From assembly GCA_030035585.1 (NCBI GenBank), contig CM057481.1, positions 7,589,128 to 7,653,127 of the forward strand: a DNA stretch of 64,000 nt, read 5' to 3'. Of this stretch, positions 21,326 to 31,616 are shown piece by piece. Position 1 is the stretch's first letter. Each line of letters starts with the position of its first letter. Under the pieces are notes generated by a model. It was not told the DNA's origin and did not search any database. It saw nothing but the letters and a program-made list of their open reading frames with translations. A program made the translations under genes and the position numbers. The DNA is from Dugong dugon. Its lineage: Eukaryota; Chordata; Mammalia; Sirenia; Dugongidae.

Positions 21326-23954
21326 ATTAACCAGTAATTCTCAAACATGCTAGAAGAGGCTTAGAAAAATTATGTCGGATATTGATGAAAATATACTTGC
21401 CCTAATTCTTTCCCACTATTCTCAACCACAACTCCCTATCTCAACCCAGACACGGGAGATTGAGGAAAGCATATATATTTAGCAAACGTTTTTGAGCTAA
21501 TTTTGTCCAAACTGTGGCCTTGTGTCTTCTTTCTATTGTATTTAGCGTTCTTTTCATTCTGATTTTCTAGATTTTTGAGTTTTTGTACTGAAGATATATC
21601 ACTGTTATACATTTGAAAGAACCCAAAAAAAGATGTCATTAAAAAATATATCAAATAAAAAGATGGTTAAGATTCGCTCCTAAAAAAAAAAACAAAAATC
21701 AGACTTATTTTTCATAAATAGGAGATGTTAAGTGGAGCCAGGCATTCAAGCCACATTCCTGGACCATGAAAGGAAATCTAAATACTTGGCACCCTCAAGA
21801 GTCAATTCTACCCTTAGCAACATTTCTGACAAGTGCAGCTCCTGGGGAGCCACCAGGCCTTCTCTGAGACCTGGGGCAAGAGCAGATTTCTGAATGGCCA
21901 GAATGATCCCTTGCCATTGGAAATAATGGCTGCAGAGTCTCATTTGGGGTGAGGGAGAAAGTGCCACAGTGAATGCACTGTAAGCATCAAGTTTTCAGAG
22001 CATTCAGTAGCCTTGGAAAGAGCTGAGAGGGAATTTTCCACAGTTCAGTTCCCTTATGATGAAATATTAAAAGTTTGCCCAAATGTCTGCTGACTCAACG
22101 GCCCCCACCCCAAGTCAGCAGGATCAAAGGTCACCACCCCCAAGGACAAGTGTCATTTGTATCTGGGAGTACCCAATGGTGTTGTCTACAGTCATCACAC
22201 ATCTTTGTTCTTCTGTTCTTCACCTTCCAGCCTCTGCTCACCAAAACACTTCTAGGTAAGACTCCACCACTCCTACCCTTCACCCTCCATGCACACACAA
22301 ACAACCCATGTCTAGGCATGGGTGCTACATGGTGTTGACATGTTTGATTCCGGTGCTGCAGAGGCACCAGCCAGAGTGGAGAGCCTGGCCCCTGCTGGGC
22401 TCCATGCTACGCCTGGTCACCGGTGCCTTAAAGCTACTCTGCTTATGCCCAGCATTTCACAAAGTCCCTGTCTCGTGTGACAAACAGTTCCCATGGTTTC
22501 CTGCCCTCTCACTCCTAACCCCAGGGCATTGTCCATGTGAGTCCCATCTGAGCCCTGCTCAGCCAGCCAAAACCACCCTGTTCCATAAGCGTGTTCTCAT
22601 CACATGCAACACTGCACTTCCAAATCACTGTCACAGGCACTTGTGTGTGGCGTTCAGCAGTGAGGGTGAAATGTGCGTTGTCATTCCCTGAGTGTTCCAG
22701 AGCATATAGTTACACCATGTTCTGCCAGAATTCAGGATACAATTTCAGGCTATGTGGTAGTTTTCCTCCTTGCAAGGTTAATGAGCCCAGCAGGGACCAA
22801 GGCCACAACACTGGCTTTGTCAGCACTCTCCCCAGACTGTTTATACTCCATGAAGATCAGAAAGCAAACAGAGAATGAAGGCCAATACCATGAAATGGTC
22901 CTATACTTTAATTTCTTCCCAAAGGTCAAGGCTTTATAATGAGGCTCGTAACAGAGCGAGACAGCGGGCTAGAAACACACATTAAAAGAATCTCTCCCTA
23001 TGTCAAAAGGAAAAAATAGGTCATTGACCATTTTAATGGGATCATTTCAGTCCACTGTCTCCTGCTGCTGAAACCATATTGGAAATGGAAATGTGAGCGG
23101 GATCTTTTGTATTCACTAACAATGTCCCAACAGCAGTAAGACTGAATTTAGTCCAAAATTACACATCTCCTCTACTGAAGGCAGGAGAGGCCTATGAATT
23201 GGATGTGTCTCAGGACAGGTTTCCTCAAAAGACAGCCTGAGACAGAACCTTGTGTGCAGGAGGTTTATCTGGCAAATGAACTACTGCAGCGGGAGAGGGA
23301 CGGAGGGGTGAGATGGGAAGCAGCCAAGGCCAACACAGGGGCCAGATCAGACTGGCCCCCACTGTGGGTGCTGTGGAGCTCAATCCCCTAGGACCTTCTG
23401 AGAAGCCTATGAAATGTACCTTAGAACTGTTTAGCTGAGGGAAGAAAGAGGGAAGCATTTATCCTCTCACTTACAACCCACCTTGGTCAAGGATCACTGT
23501 AAGGGACATAAACACCTGTGCCTCCAGGTGGCACACAGGAGCCTGCCAAGCAACTCCAACAGTCACCCAATGCCACGGTGTCAGAGAAGTGTCAGAGCAA
23601 GGGTAGGAGGTGTGTGAGGCACACTCAAGGGAGGTGTTGTCTAGCTGTACCTGTGCAAACCTGCTTGAAGCCCATGTGAACTGGCTGTTGCAGCCATAAA
23701 GGAATAAGAAGAGAATTTGAAGCCATGTCCAATAAAGTACCCAATACCTAACTTTGAGGCCTTGCCAATCAATGCTGGAGTAACTCAGTTTCAATTTTTG
23801 GAAGACATGCAAAACTTTGCACATGAAGCAAGACTATTCTTATCCCATTTTCTAAAGAAAGACAGCTCAGAATTGAGTGTTTTCTCAAGTCTCTGAGTAT
23901 CTTAACTATGGAATTCATTTTGATAAAACAATGGGGATTTCCTTGCCTTTATAC
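21326..23954. other. no gene recognised
   Basis: About 2.6 kb of unassigned DNA. The segment 22080-22860 is relatively GC-rich and carries overlapping chance frames on both strands (up to 127 codons at 22308-22691) without domains. 23214-23400 faintly resembles an old LTR end. No splice-flanked exon could be supported. Confidence 0.45.
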
Positions 23955-24112
23955 GTTAACCCATTGCTGTCAAGTGGATTCCGACTCATAGCAACCCTAT
24001 AGGACAGAGTAGAACTTCCCCATAGGGTTTCCAAGGAGTGGCTGGTAGATTTGAACTGCCGACTTTATGGTTAGCAGCCTTATCTCTTAACCACTGCGCC
24101 ACCAGGGCTCCA
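23955..24112 (-). mobile_element. AfroSINE (antisense)
   Basis: Tail homolog 'TCAAGTGGATTCCGACTCAT' on the left, head 'CTTAACCACTGCGCCACCAG' on the right; its complement has the tRNA-like A box. A standard-body AfroSINE, abutting an RTE 3' end in the opposite orientation. Confidence 0.88.
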
Positions 24113-24116
24113 TTGC

Positions 24117-24230
24117 ACCACAGCATAATAGCGATCATAAGGATGGCACAGGACTGGGCAGTGTTTTGTTCTGTTGTACGTAGGGTTGCTATGAATTGGA
24201 ACTGACTCAATGGCACCTAACAACAACAAC
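24117..24230 (+). mobile_element. RTE LINE 3' terminal fragment
   Basis: 'GGATGGCACAGGACTGGGCA', 'TGTTTTGTTCTGTTGTACG', 'GAATTGGAACTGACTCAATG' and the tail CACCTAACAACAACAAC: the last ~110 bp of the RTE family seen at 11140 and 54471. Confidence 0.85.
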
Positions 24231-24419
24231 ATATACATTGAACAAGGAGACTTTCAACTTCTAATATCGTTATGGCTCCTGTCTTAAAAGTGTTGGTAGT
24301 GTGGTTCGGATATTGATTTTTAACAGAAAAGGCCAATATGCAAAGTTCTGCCAACATTGAAATCTTTATTCTTTCATATTCCTTAAAATAGCCTCCAACT
24401 TACCCCTTGGCCACGTTTG
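24231..24419. other. unassigned spacer
   Basis: No recognisable feature. Confidence 0.5.
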
Positions 24420-24424
24420 CCATG
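24420..24424. repeat. LTR target-site duplication (CCATG)
   Basis: Repeated exactly at 24849-24853. Confidence 0.8.
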
Positions 24425-24848
24425 TGTAATGGACTGAATTGTAGCCTCCCAAAATATATGTTGGAATCCTAACCCCAAACCGGTTGATGTAATCTAGTCA
24501 TTATAAATCACCCTCCATAATGCAACCTAATGTAACATGATCAGTCAGTGGAGGTCATACCAGTGTAGAGTGGGTCCAAAATCTAATCACTTCTGAGCTA
24601 CATAAAGAGCAGCATAGACCAGAGACATGCGTGCACAGACTGGAGAAGGCAAATGCCACGTGAGGATCTTCTACAAGCCATGGACCCTAGAAATACCCAG
24701 GAGTACCTACAAGGGAGGAATCAACAGAGCCGAGTCCCTGACTGGAACTTTTAGCCTCTAGAACTGTGAGAAAATAAATTTACATTCCTTAAAGCCACAC
24801 ACTTGCACTGTTTGTGTTCCAGCAGCACTACACGAGAAAACTAAGCCA
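24425..24848 (+). mobile_element. solo LTR, MLT1-like (MaLR)
   Basis: Starts TGTAATGGACTGAATTGTAG and ends ..AGAAAACTAAGCCA. The body has 'TTGGAATCCTAACCCCAAAC' and 'GTGAGAAAATAAATTTACAT', the landmarks of MLT1-type MaLR LTRs, including an AATAAA signal. A perfect 5-bp TSD CCATG brackets it. Confidence 0.88.
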
Positions 24849-24995
24849 CCATGTCACTACTCCTCCCACACCCCACCTCACTGAAATATTTATGATTCAA
24901 AGTCAGGATTTCCTTTTCCATCTTGTACACTGGCAAAATTCAGCTCAAAGAGAACCTACAAGCAAAAGGTAACCCCGTCTCAGGTTATGTCATAA

Positions 24996-25000
24996 ATATC
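24996..25000. repeat. LTR target-site duplication (ATATC)
   Basis: Pairs with ATACC at 25498-25502, one mismatch. Confidence 0.6.
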
Positions 25001-25497
25001 TGTCATGGATTGAATTCTGTTCCCCAAAAATATCTGTCAGCTTGGCTGGGTCATGATTCCCAGTACTGTATAACTGTGTACCATTTTGTAATCTGATGTG
25101 ATTTCCTTATGTGTCATAAATTCAATCACTATGATCTAATAAGATGGATTAGCTGCAGTTATACCAATTGGATAGTGTCTTAAGCCAATCTCTTTTGAGA
25201 TATAAAAGAGAGAAGCGAGCAGAGACACCTGGGAACCTCATACCACCAAGAAAGCAGTTCTGGGAGCAGACCGGGTCCTTTGGACCTGAGGTTCCTGCAC
25301 TGAGATGCTCTCAGACCAAGGGAAGACTGATGCATCCCAAGGACCTTCCTCCAGAGCCGACAGAGAAAGCCTTCTGTTGGAGCTCATGCCCTAAATCTGG
25401 ACTTGTAGCATACTGGACTGTGGGAGAATAAACTTCTCTTTGTTAAAGCCATCAACCTGTGATATTTCTGCTATAGCAGCACTAGATGACTAAGACA
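25001..25497 (+). mobile_element. solo LTR, elephant MaLR/ERVL-like family
   Basis: 497 bp from TGTCATGGATTGAATTCTGT to CACTAGATGACTAAGACA, giving TGTC..GACA termini. Its body matches the LTR pair at 59384/60808 (for example CTCATACCACCAAGAAAG and GACAGAGAAAGCCTTC). A 'GGAGAATAAAC' polyadenylation-like block lies before the end. The frame 25168-25431 inside it is chance. Confidence 0.9.
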
Positions 25498-25502
25498 ATA
25501 CC

Positions 25503-26610
25503 TGAACTGAAGAGACTACTCATTCTTGAGTTTTGCATTCTCTGATTCAACTAACGCAGGGACAGAATCATGGAGAGGCACAAAAATACTTAATAAGCTG
25601 ATTGCTTTGCAGTGAAAGGAGAAAAGGATGATTCCCTGGTGATGTTGCTTAGGACAGCAAACTGTACAGTGTCTGCAGGCATGGTAGACAAGAATGAGAA
25701 AGTCTACCTTTCTATTTTGTGCCTTCTCTAGGTTTTCTGAATGGTCAGTGGCTTAATTTCCCCCTTGAGCCCTCAAACTGGTCTGCCCAGCATTTGGTTC
25801 TCAGCCACTGGAGAGTTCTACTTTCAATGCATCTCCTCCAGCAATTGTTACATGAGTCTTCTTTTTTCATCTAGGGATTTAAATTGTTCCAAGAGAGGTA
25901 CAGACACCCAATTTAGGTTAGGGGTTTGATTTAAATGTGCTGTCAGATTTGATTTTTCACTTTATCTGCTCATTCTGGCAGAGAGTGCCCACTAAACGAG
26001 CAATAAGATTTCAATCCAAGGAGGTCAAAACAAACTCAGGCCTACGGGAGTAGCCAGGGGCTTCTCCTAAGTCCAGCATGCTGAGGGAATAGAGCTGCCC
26101 AGTGAACTTGAAGAAGGGGAAGGACCTTCCTCTCTGGAGTTCAGGCACAGGATTCTACTCCATTAACTTTTGACCTTTTGGAGAATAGATGGTGAATTGT
26201 TTTCATCCAGCTGAAGTAGCTGCTAATTAGGTCTCCTCCTTACTGACTGCTTGACCTCAAAGAAAACAAGCAAAAATTCACAGAATACTTACAGCTGTCC
26301 TTCAGAAATTGTCTGATAAAGCACAGTCTAAGGTTCTAATGGTGCCTTGCATGAAGGAGGCACTCAACAAATGTTTGCAGGATGAAAAGGAATGACATTC
26401 ACCCCAGTATTTGGCTGTGTTCAGTCAGTGTATCATTTTCCCTTTCTGTGATAGAGATTTGGGTTTTGGTTTTCTACTCAAAGACAGACAACTGTCCACA
26501 GTTCAGGCTGAACACAAAGGTCAAAGGTCAACAGTCGCCAGACTTAGTCTGACTCTAAGTCAGTATTAACATGACTGTTGCAAACAAGTAGGTTGACAGA
26601 TATAAATATT
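25503..26610. other. no gene recognised
   Basis: Unassigned DNA. A short MIR 3'-end-like block (CACTCAACAAATGTTTGCA) occurs near 26360. Confidence 0.45.
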
Positions 26611-26653
26611 ACATATATATATATATGCATATATATATGTGTGTGTGTGTGTT
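26611..26653. repeat. compound (AT)n-(GT)n microsatellite
   Basis: About 27 bases of interrupted AT repeats run directly into GTGTGTGTGTGTGT. The compound structure makes it likely length-polymorphic. Confidence 0.9.
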
Positions 26654-26671
26654 TCAGTTCTCATGTGTCTG

Positions 26672-27070
26672 GGCTAACTGGTTTGTAGCATTTAGGATGG
26701 GCTAGGTCACATTGCAATAAAACTCCAAATCTCAGTGACTTGTAACCATAACGGTTTATTTCTCCTTCATACTGCATGTTGCATGTGGGGTAAGGAGGGG
26801 TTCTCTGTTCACTGTAGTTATTCAGGGACCCAGGCTGATGGAGGGTCCCTCTTAACTGTGCTTCCATGTTCCCTGCAGCTGAGAGCAAGAACACTCCTAT
26901 GTCTTGCTCTGGCAAATAAATGTCCCTTCTGCCTGGAAGGGATGGACATGTGCCACTTTCATGAGTCAAAGTAAGTCACAGATCACATCCGACTGCAAGG
27001 TAGCAGGGAAATGTCACATCAAAGTGCTTGGAAGGAGGTGGTGAAGTGGAGTACTTGGGAACAGCTCTGA
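26672..27070. mobile_element. old LTR remnant (MLT1-type)
   Basis: Blocks such as 'AATCTCAGTGACTTGTAAC', 'GTTTATTTCTCCTTCA', 'TTCAGGGACCCAGGCTGATG' and 'CTTTCATGAGTCAAAG' match the internal order of old MaLR/ERVL LTRs. No clear termini or TSD. Confidence 0.5.
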
Positions 27071-27326
27071 TGACTAGCACCTTGCTCTTCTGGCTTCATG
27101 CGGGGAGGTCCCAACTTGTAGTTTGTCTCTATCTCTGGATGGTTTTTAAAATCCTATTAAAACCACTGAGAAGAACCTTCCATAGGAGAAAGCCAACACG
27201 CTAGAATCAACATATGGCTTAAAGCAGGACTCAGAGACCCAGTCTCTGGGTTGTTCTTAAACCTCTATCATAACTAGTGCTTAGTTCAGTTAAAAATGAG
27301 GCCTCTTACCCCCATACACAGAGAAC

Positions 27327-27362
27327 CAAAAAAACCAAACCCACTGCCGTCGAGTCAATTCA
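27327..27362 (-). mobile_element. AfroSINE 3' tail scrap
   Basis: 'AACCAAACCCACTGCCGTCG' continuing AGTCAATTC is the reverse complement of the AfroSINE tail. The rest of the element is missing. Confidence 0.6.
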
Positions 27363-27560
27363 TATGTAGACAAAACAGGACTCTGAATAGGCCTGACCCC
27401 TTTTGCCTTAGTGGTCTTACCAATACATCAGTGCTGTCAACACAAAGTTTTATCATTTACTGAAAATCTGGGAGCCAAGTCTATTGAAGCTTTGGTTAAG
27501 AAACAAGTCCCAGTGGGAAGAAGGGAGATAGAATGAGCAAAAATCCTCTCTGGGACCTGT

Positions 27561-27880
27561 AAGGAGGACAGGTCTCTCTAAGGGACCCCCAAGGAGGACA
27601 GGTCTCTCTAAGGGACCCCCAAGGAGGACAGGTCTCTCTAAGGGACCCCCAAGGAGGACAGGTCTCTCTAAGGGACCCCTAAGGAAGACAGGTCTCTCTA
27701 ACGGACCTCTAAGGAGGACAGGTCTCTCTAAGGGACCTCTAAGGAGGGCAGGTCTCTCTAAGGGACCTCTAAGGAGGGCAGGTCTCTCTAAGGGACCTCT
27801 AAGGAGGACAGGTCTCTAAGGGACCTCTAAGGAGGAGAGGCCTCTAAGGGACATCTAAGGAGGAGCTCTCTTTTTCTAAG
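27561..27880 (+). repeat. 30-bp minisatellite
   Basis: Tandem array with a 30-bp unit of the form AAGGAGGACA-GGTCTCTCTA-AGGGACCCCC. Eight 30-bp units start at 27561, 27591, 27621, 27651, 27681, 27711, 27741 and 27771. Two 28-bp units lacking one CT start at 27801 and 27829, and a partial unit follows from 27857. A pre-repeat half unit (TGGGACCTGT) precedes the array. Unit endings change in order: CCCCC in units 1-3, CCCCT in unit 4, CTCT from unit 5 on. It has no spacers or palindromic leader and is not a CRISPR array. Confidence 0.97.
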
Positions 27881-28286
27881 AGCAGTCAGATAGCAAATAG
27901 CATGACAAGGCTTGTATCCCTGGCTCCACCTGACCAAGGAGGTCCCAGAGACAGAACACTTCTCCTGCAGCCAAGGTGAAGGGCAAGGCCCCTTCCAACT
28001 TTCCATGGATGTTACAGAATCTCAAAAAGGGCAGCCAAGACACACCCCTGATAGAAGAAAGCACACCCTCCCCTGCCTCCTCAGGCCAAAGGAGCCCTGT
28101 GTCACCTACGGGTGGAGGCAAGGTCAATGAGTTTAGGAGACTGAAGCTGTCCAAGAAACCTCAGAGTGCACAGATGATGTATCCTCTGAGTCTTCTTATA
28201 CACTGTGTAAAGTATTTTCACAGTCAATTAAACTTCTTAACGTAATGTTGTGCTAAGAGCCCTGCGCAAGTATTTCTGCTCTTCCC
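27881..28286. other. no gene recognised
   Basis: Unassigned DNA with overlapping chance frames (27876-28154 minus, 27912-28245 plus) and no domain. Confidence 0.5.
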
Positions 28287-28434
28287 CTACAGCAGAGGTA
28301 TGTCAAGCCACAGCCCAGGGGCAAAACTGGCTGTTTCTATGTGACCTGAGAACTAAGAATAGATTTTACATTTTTAAAAGGTTAAAAAAAATTTATGGAC
28401 GTTTGTCTTCTCTTTTGTTATATACCTTTGCTGT
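28287..28434 (-). mobile_element. hAT-type DNA transposon remnant, left part
   Basis: 'CAGGGGCAAAACTGGCTG..' followed by 'TAGATTTTACATTTTTAAAAG' matches one end of a common mammalian non-autonomous hAT (MER-type) element. Its other end is at 28880-28942. Orientation is nominal, as such elements have inverted termini. Confidence 0.6.
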
Positions 28435-28879
28435 TTTGTTGTTAGGTGTCATTGAGTTGATTCCAACTCATAGAGAGCCTACGTAAAGAGAACGAAACCC
28501 TACTTGGTCCTGCACCATCCTCACAATCATTGCTATGTTTGAGCCCACCGTAGCAGCCACTGTGTCAATCCATCTCGTTAAGGGTCCTCCTCTTTTTCAC
28601 TGACCCTCTACTTTACCAAGTATGATGTCCTTCTCCAGGGACTTGTCCCTCCTGATAACATGCCCAAAATACATGAGACAAAGTCTCGCCATCCTTGCTT
28701 CCAAGGAGCACCCTGACTGTATTTCTTCCAAGAGAGATTTGTTCGTTCTTCTGGCAGTCCATGGTATATTCAGTATTATTCAGCAACACCATAATTCAAA
28801 GGTATCAATTCTTCAGTCTTCCTTATTTATTGTTCAGCTTTCGTACACATATCTACATAATACTCTTGATTTTGCCTCT
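28435..28879 (-). mobile_element. RTE LINE 3' fragment nested in a hAT remnant
   Basis: Antisense RTE: tail homolog 'GTTGTTAGGTGTCATTGAGT' at the left, then the complement of the 3' coding part (for example AAGAGAGATTTGTTCGTTCT and CCATGGTATATTCAGTATTA, matching 55790-55830). The plus frames 28622-28936 and 28695-29096 are antisense shadows. Right boundary approximate. Confidence 0.82.
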
Positions 28880-28942
28880 TGTCCTGCAAAGCCTGAAACA
28901 TTTCCTGTCTGGCCCTTTACAGAAAAAGTTTGCTGACCTGGC
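28880..28942 (-). mobile_element. hAT-type DNA transposon remnant, right part
   Basis: 'GCAAAGCCTGAAACATTTCC' and 'CTGGCCCTTTACAGAAAAAG' plus TTTGCTGACC form the terminus of the same hAT family as 28287-28434, separated from it by the RTE. Confidence 0.65.
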
Positions 28943-29147
28943 CCCTGCCCTACAGTTAGCAAAGGTGCTTTCCAGGAGCACGTTCACTAAGGGCCCCATG
29001 CATCATGTTCCTAGAGGCCTTCTTCTGTACAACACAGCAACTCCATTCTCATCAGACAGCAGAAAGCCTGTAACTGTGAGTAACAGAACAAACTGAGAAA
29101 ACGTGGCAGAAGACTGTGAGAAAGGCAGTCGGATAGTGGGAAATAGA
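28943..29147. other. unassigned spacer
   Basis: No recognisable feature. Confidence 0.5.
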
Positions 29148-29343
29148 GTCCCTGGGTGGTGCAAACTGTTAATGTGTTTGGCTAACAAAAGGTTAGAGAT
29201 TTGAATCTACTCAGAGGAACCTCGAAGAAAGGCCTGACAATCTACTTCCAAAAAAACTAGCCATTGAAAACCCTATGGATCCCAGTTCTACTCGGACACA
29301 CATGGGGTAGCCATGAGTTGAGTAGATTTGAAGGCAACTGGTT
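29148..29343 (+). mobile_element. AfroSINE, variant subfamily
   Basis: Head 'GTCCCTGGGTGGTGCAAACT', B-box region 'AGAGATTTGAATCTACTC', body 'CCATTGAAAACCCTATGGAT', 'TCGGACACACATGGGGTAGC' and tail 'AGGCAACTGGTTT'. This body matches the copy at 62328 and the antisense copies at 15279 and 57024. Confidence 0.88.
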
Positions 29344-29731
29344 TCAGTAATAGCAGTAAGAAATACTGCAGATGGGATTTCACAACCAGGAAACCTATTC
29401 TGGTCTTGTTTTTCATAGTTTTGTGCCTGACCCTCAGAGCCCTGACTTGCTTGGATGTGAAATGAGGGTGATATTACTCGATCTTCCCAGTTCTCTGAGT
29501 TAGAGTTTATACCGTGAAACCTGTGAGAGCTGGAACTCGACGGGACGGCCTTATTTTTCTGGTTCTCCCATGTTTTCCGCCTTTGACAGGGTGCGGTCTG
29601 ACCACTTTTCTATCACTCCTTTTAGTGGAAAATATTTTCGTTTTCCTTCTCTGACAGGTTTCAGCCTTACACAGGTTGCAGCTTTCACAGGTTTTACTGT
29701 AGCAACTAGAACCAAATAGCAGAACTCCCTT
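29344..29731. other. no gene recognised
   Basis: Unassigned DNA. Overlapping minus frames (29507-29769) are short and domain-free. Confidence 0.5.
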
Positions 29732-29744
29732 TGAACAAGGAATA

Positions 29745-29951
29745 ACCAAACGAAACCCAGTGCCATCAAGTTGATTCTAACTCATAGTGACCCTACAGGA
29801 CAGAGTAGAACTGCCCCAGAGGGTTTCCAAGCTGCAAATTCTCACAGAAGCAGACTGCCACATCTTTCTCCTGGGGAGCTGCTGGTGGGTTCGAACCAAC
29901 AACCTTTTGGTTGGCAGCCGAGCACTTTAACCACTGTGCCACCAGGGCTCC
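29745..29951 (-). mobile_element. AfroSINE, standard long form
   Basis: Complete antisense AfroSINE: tail 'AACCAAACGAAACCCAGTGC' at left, head 'TTTAACCACTGTGCCACCAG' plus GGCTCC at right. It includes the 'GCAGACTGCCACATCTTTCT' block that marks the longer body type. TSD TGAACAAGGAATA (29732-29744) and TGAACACGGAATA (29952-29964), one mismatch. Confidence 0.95.
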
Positions 29952-29964
29952 TGAACACGGAATA

Positions 29965-30339
29965 GGACCGGGCAAATGCAGCTGGTGTTCCAGTTAGTGT
30001 TGGTGTGCCATCTCCATACAGTTGGTGGAAACAGGCACCACTGTCTCATCCACATTCTATATTCAGCAAATACTCAACTAGAATTTATGTCACTCTCTAA
30101 GTATAAGGATAAATAGTTAATTCATCAAGACTTGGCATGGATGTCCAGCCACAGCTTACCGAGACAACCTGGCATCTGTGACACCTGCAATTTAGTTCTC
30201 AGTCAGGTGCCAGATCACAGATAGCAGAAGAGAAGACATGGTCCCTGGGGTGAAGGAAAATACAGAGAGAATGGAGATCAGTAAACAACCTTATTTTGCC
30301 ATATTCTCACTCCTTCCACATCCATGCAAACATCCATGA
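29965..30339. other. no gene recognised
   Basis: Unassigned non-coding DNA. Confidence 0.5.
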
Positions 30340-30740
30340 ATAGATGAAGCATTTTCTATATTCAAGGCCTTTTCAGTGATAGAAAAGATACATAAGAACT
30401 CACATTCTCTGGACTGGAGAAGGCAGATGATAAACAAATCAACAAATAAATAAGCAAGGTAATTACAGACTGTGATGCATAACTACGAGGAAGAACAGGG
30501 TGGGATGAGAAAGTTGTGGGCAAGGTCAGCTTCAGAAGGGAGACCTGGCTTTGAGGGAGAGCTGAGTGACGAGCAGGAGCTAGTCATGCGGACAGCTTCA
30601 GGGAAAGTATTCCAGGCAGAGGGAACAGCAGTCTAGAGTATGACAGGGCAGTGAGTAGAGTAAGAGGCTGGGAGGTGAGAGAAGCGGGAGAAAAAGGCTG
30701 GAGAAGTAGAAGCAGGGGCCAGATTAGCAGAGCTGTGGGT
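30340..30740 (+). repeat. ancient mammalian interspersed repeat
   Basis: 'AATCAACAAATAAATAAGC', 'AGGAAGAACAGGGTGGGATG', 'TATTCCAGGCAGAGGGAACA' and 'GGGGCCAGATTAGCAGAG' follow the same order as the old repeat at 17975. Family not assigned. Confidence 0.5.
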
Positions 30741-31604
30741 CTTAACACAAAGCTTGTCTTAATTTTGATTGATTGCAAGAAATGAGGTTAAATATTTACA
30801 ACTGAGTATCTGCAGTCCAATTCCTGACCTTGGAGGCTAACTCAAGACTCTTACCCAGAGGGACCAGGAGTCAGAGGGCCTGCAAAGCCACAGCTGGGAG
30901 AGGAAGAGGGCTGGCAAACTGTTTAGCTAAATCTGTGACCAAGTATGAGAGATCTAAGTGTGGGACCAGTTGTTGGAGAGGAGCCAGAGTCAGGGGCTGA
31001 AAAGACACAGGCAGGAGCAGAGGTAAGAAAACATGGCACAAGGTGTGAACCTCCTGTCACCAACCATCTGGGTCTCTTGCAGCTCTCTCTTTTGATGCTG
31101 GCTTGGTGATCTGTGATTAGGCTGGCTATAATTAAGGCACAAGGAGCCATTATGAATCTAGAAATGTACTGGATTCTACAAGAGTACACTGAAAGTGTTA
31201 ACTTGTCAATACTAGGCCCCAAATGGAGTCACTTGTGCTGAGCAAACCAAAACCTACGTTTCTGTTTCTTGTAAATGCCTAACCTTTCCTGCAGCTAAAA
31301 TCCACATCAATTGACTGTCCCAGAAATGAAAGCCACCAGCCTATCTGAAATGCGCCAGTACAGCTTCTGTGTTCCTGAGTGTCTGAGCTGACAGAGTTTT
31401 CCGCTTTGTGCCGCTCTTGGGAGCTCTTGTCTGGCTTTCAGGCCAGACGCCCCCCACCCCCGACCCCATTCCTAAACTTCAAAAAATAAGGATTATGAAT
31501 TGGTACACAAATTTAGTATTGTGGGGATTTTAATTTTAACAGAGGTTTAAGTCACCTTCTGCATTATCAAGCAGTTCAAAACCTGGCTAAAAATATGCAG
31601 TATT
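30741..31604. other. no gene recognised
   Basis: Unassigned DNA. The minus frame 30923-31222 (99 codons) has no domain or signal. Confidence 0.5.
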
Positions 31605-31616
31605 AGACACAGCTGA
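31605..31616 (+). repeat. L1 target-site duplication, left copy
   Basis: AGACACAGCTGA, repeated exactly at 32108-32119. Confidence 0.92.

Noticed and set aside
22308..22878. Overlapping plus-strand frames of 127 and 95 codons in a GC-richer segment
   Set aside because: Several frames on both strands are open at once, which reflects composition. No motif or exon boundary supports coding.
27561..27880. CRISPR array
   Set aside because: Units are contiguous tandem repeats without spacers, there are no cas genes, and the DNA is vertebrate. It is a minisatellite.
28622..29096. 104- and 133-codon plus frames
   Set aside because: They are mostly the antisense of an RTE 3' fragment and part of a hAT remnant.
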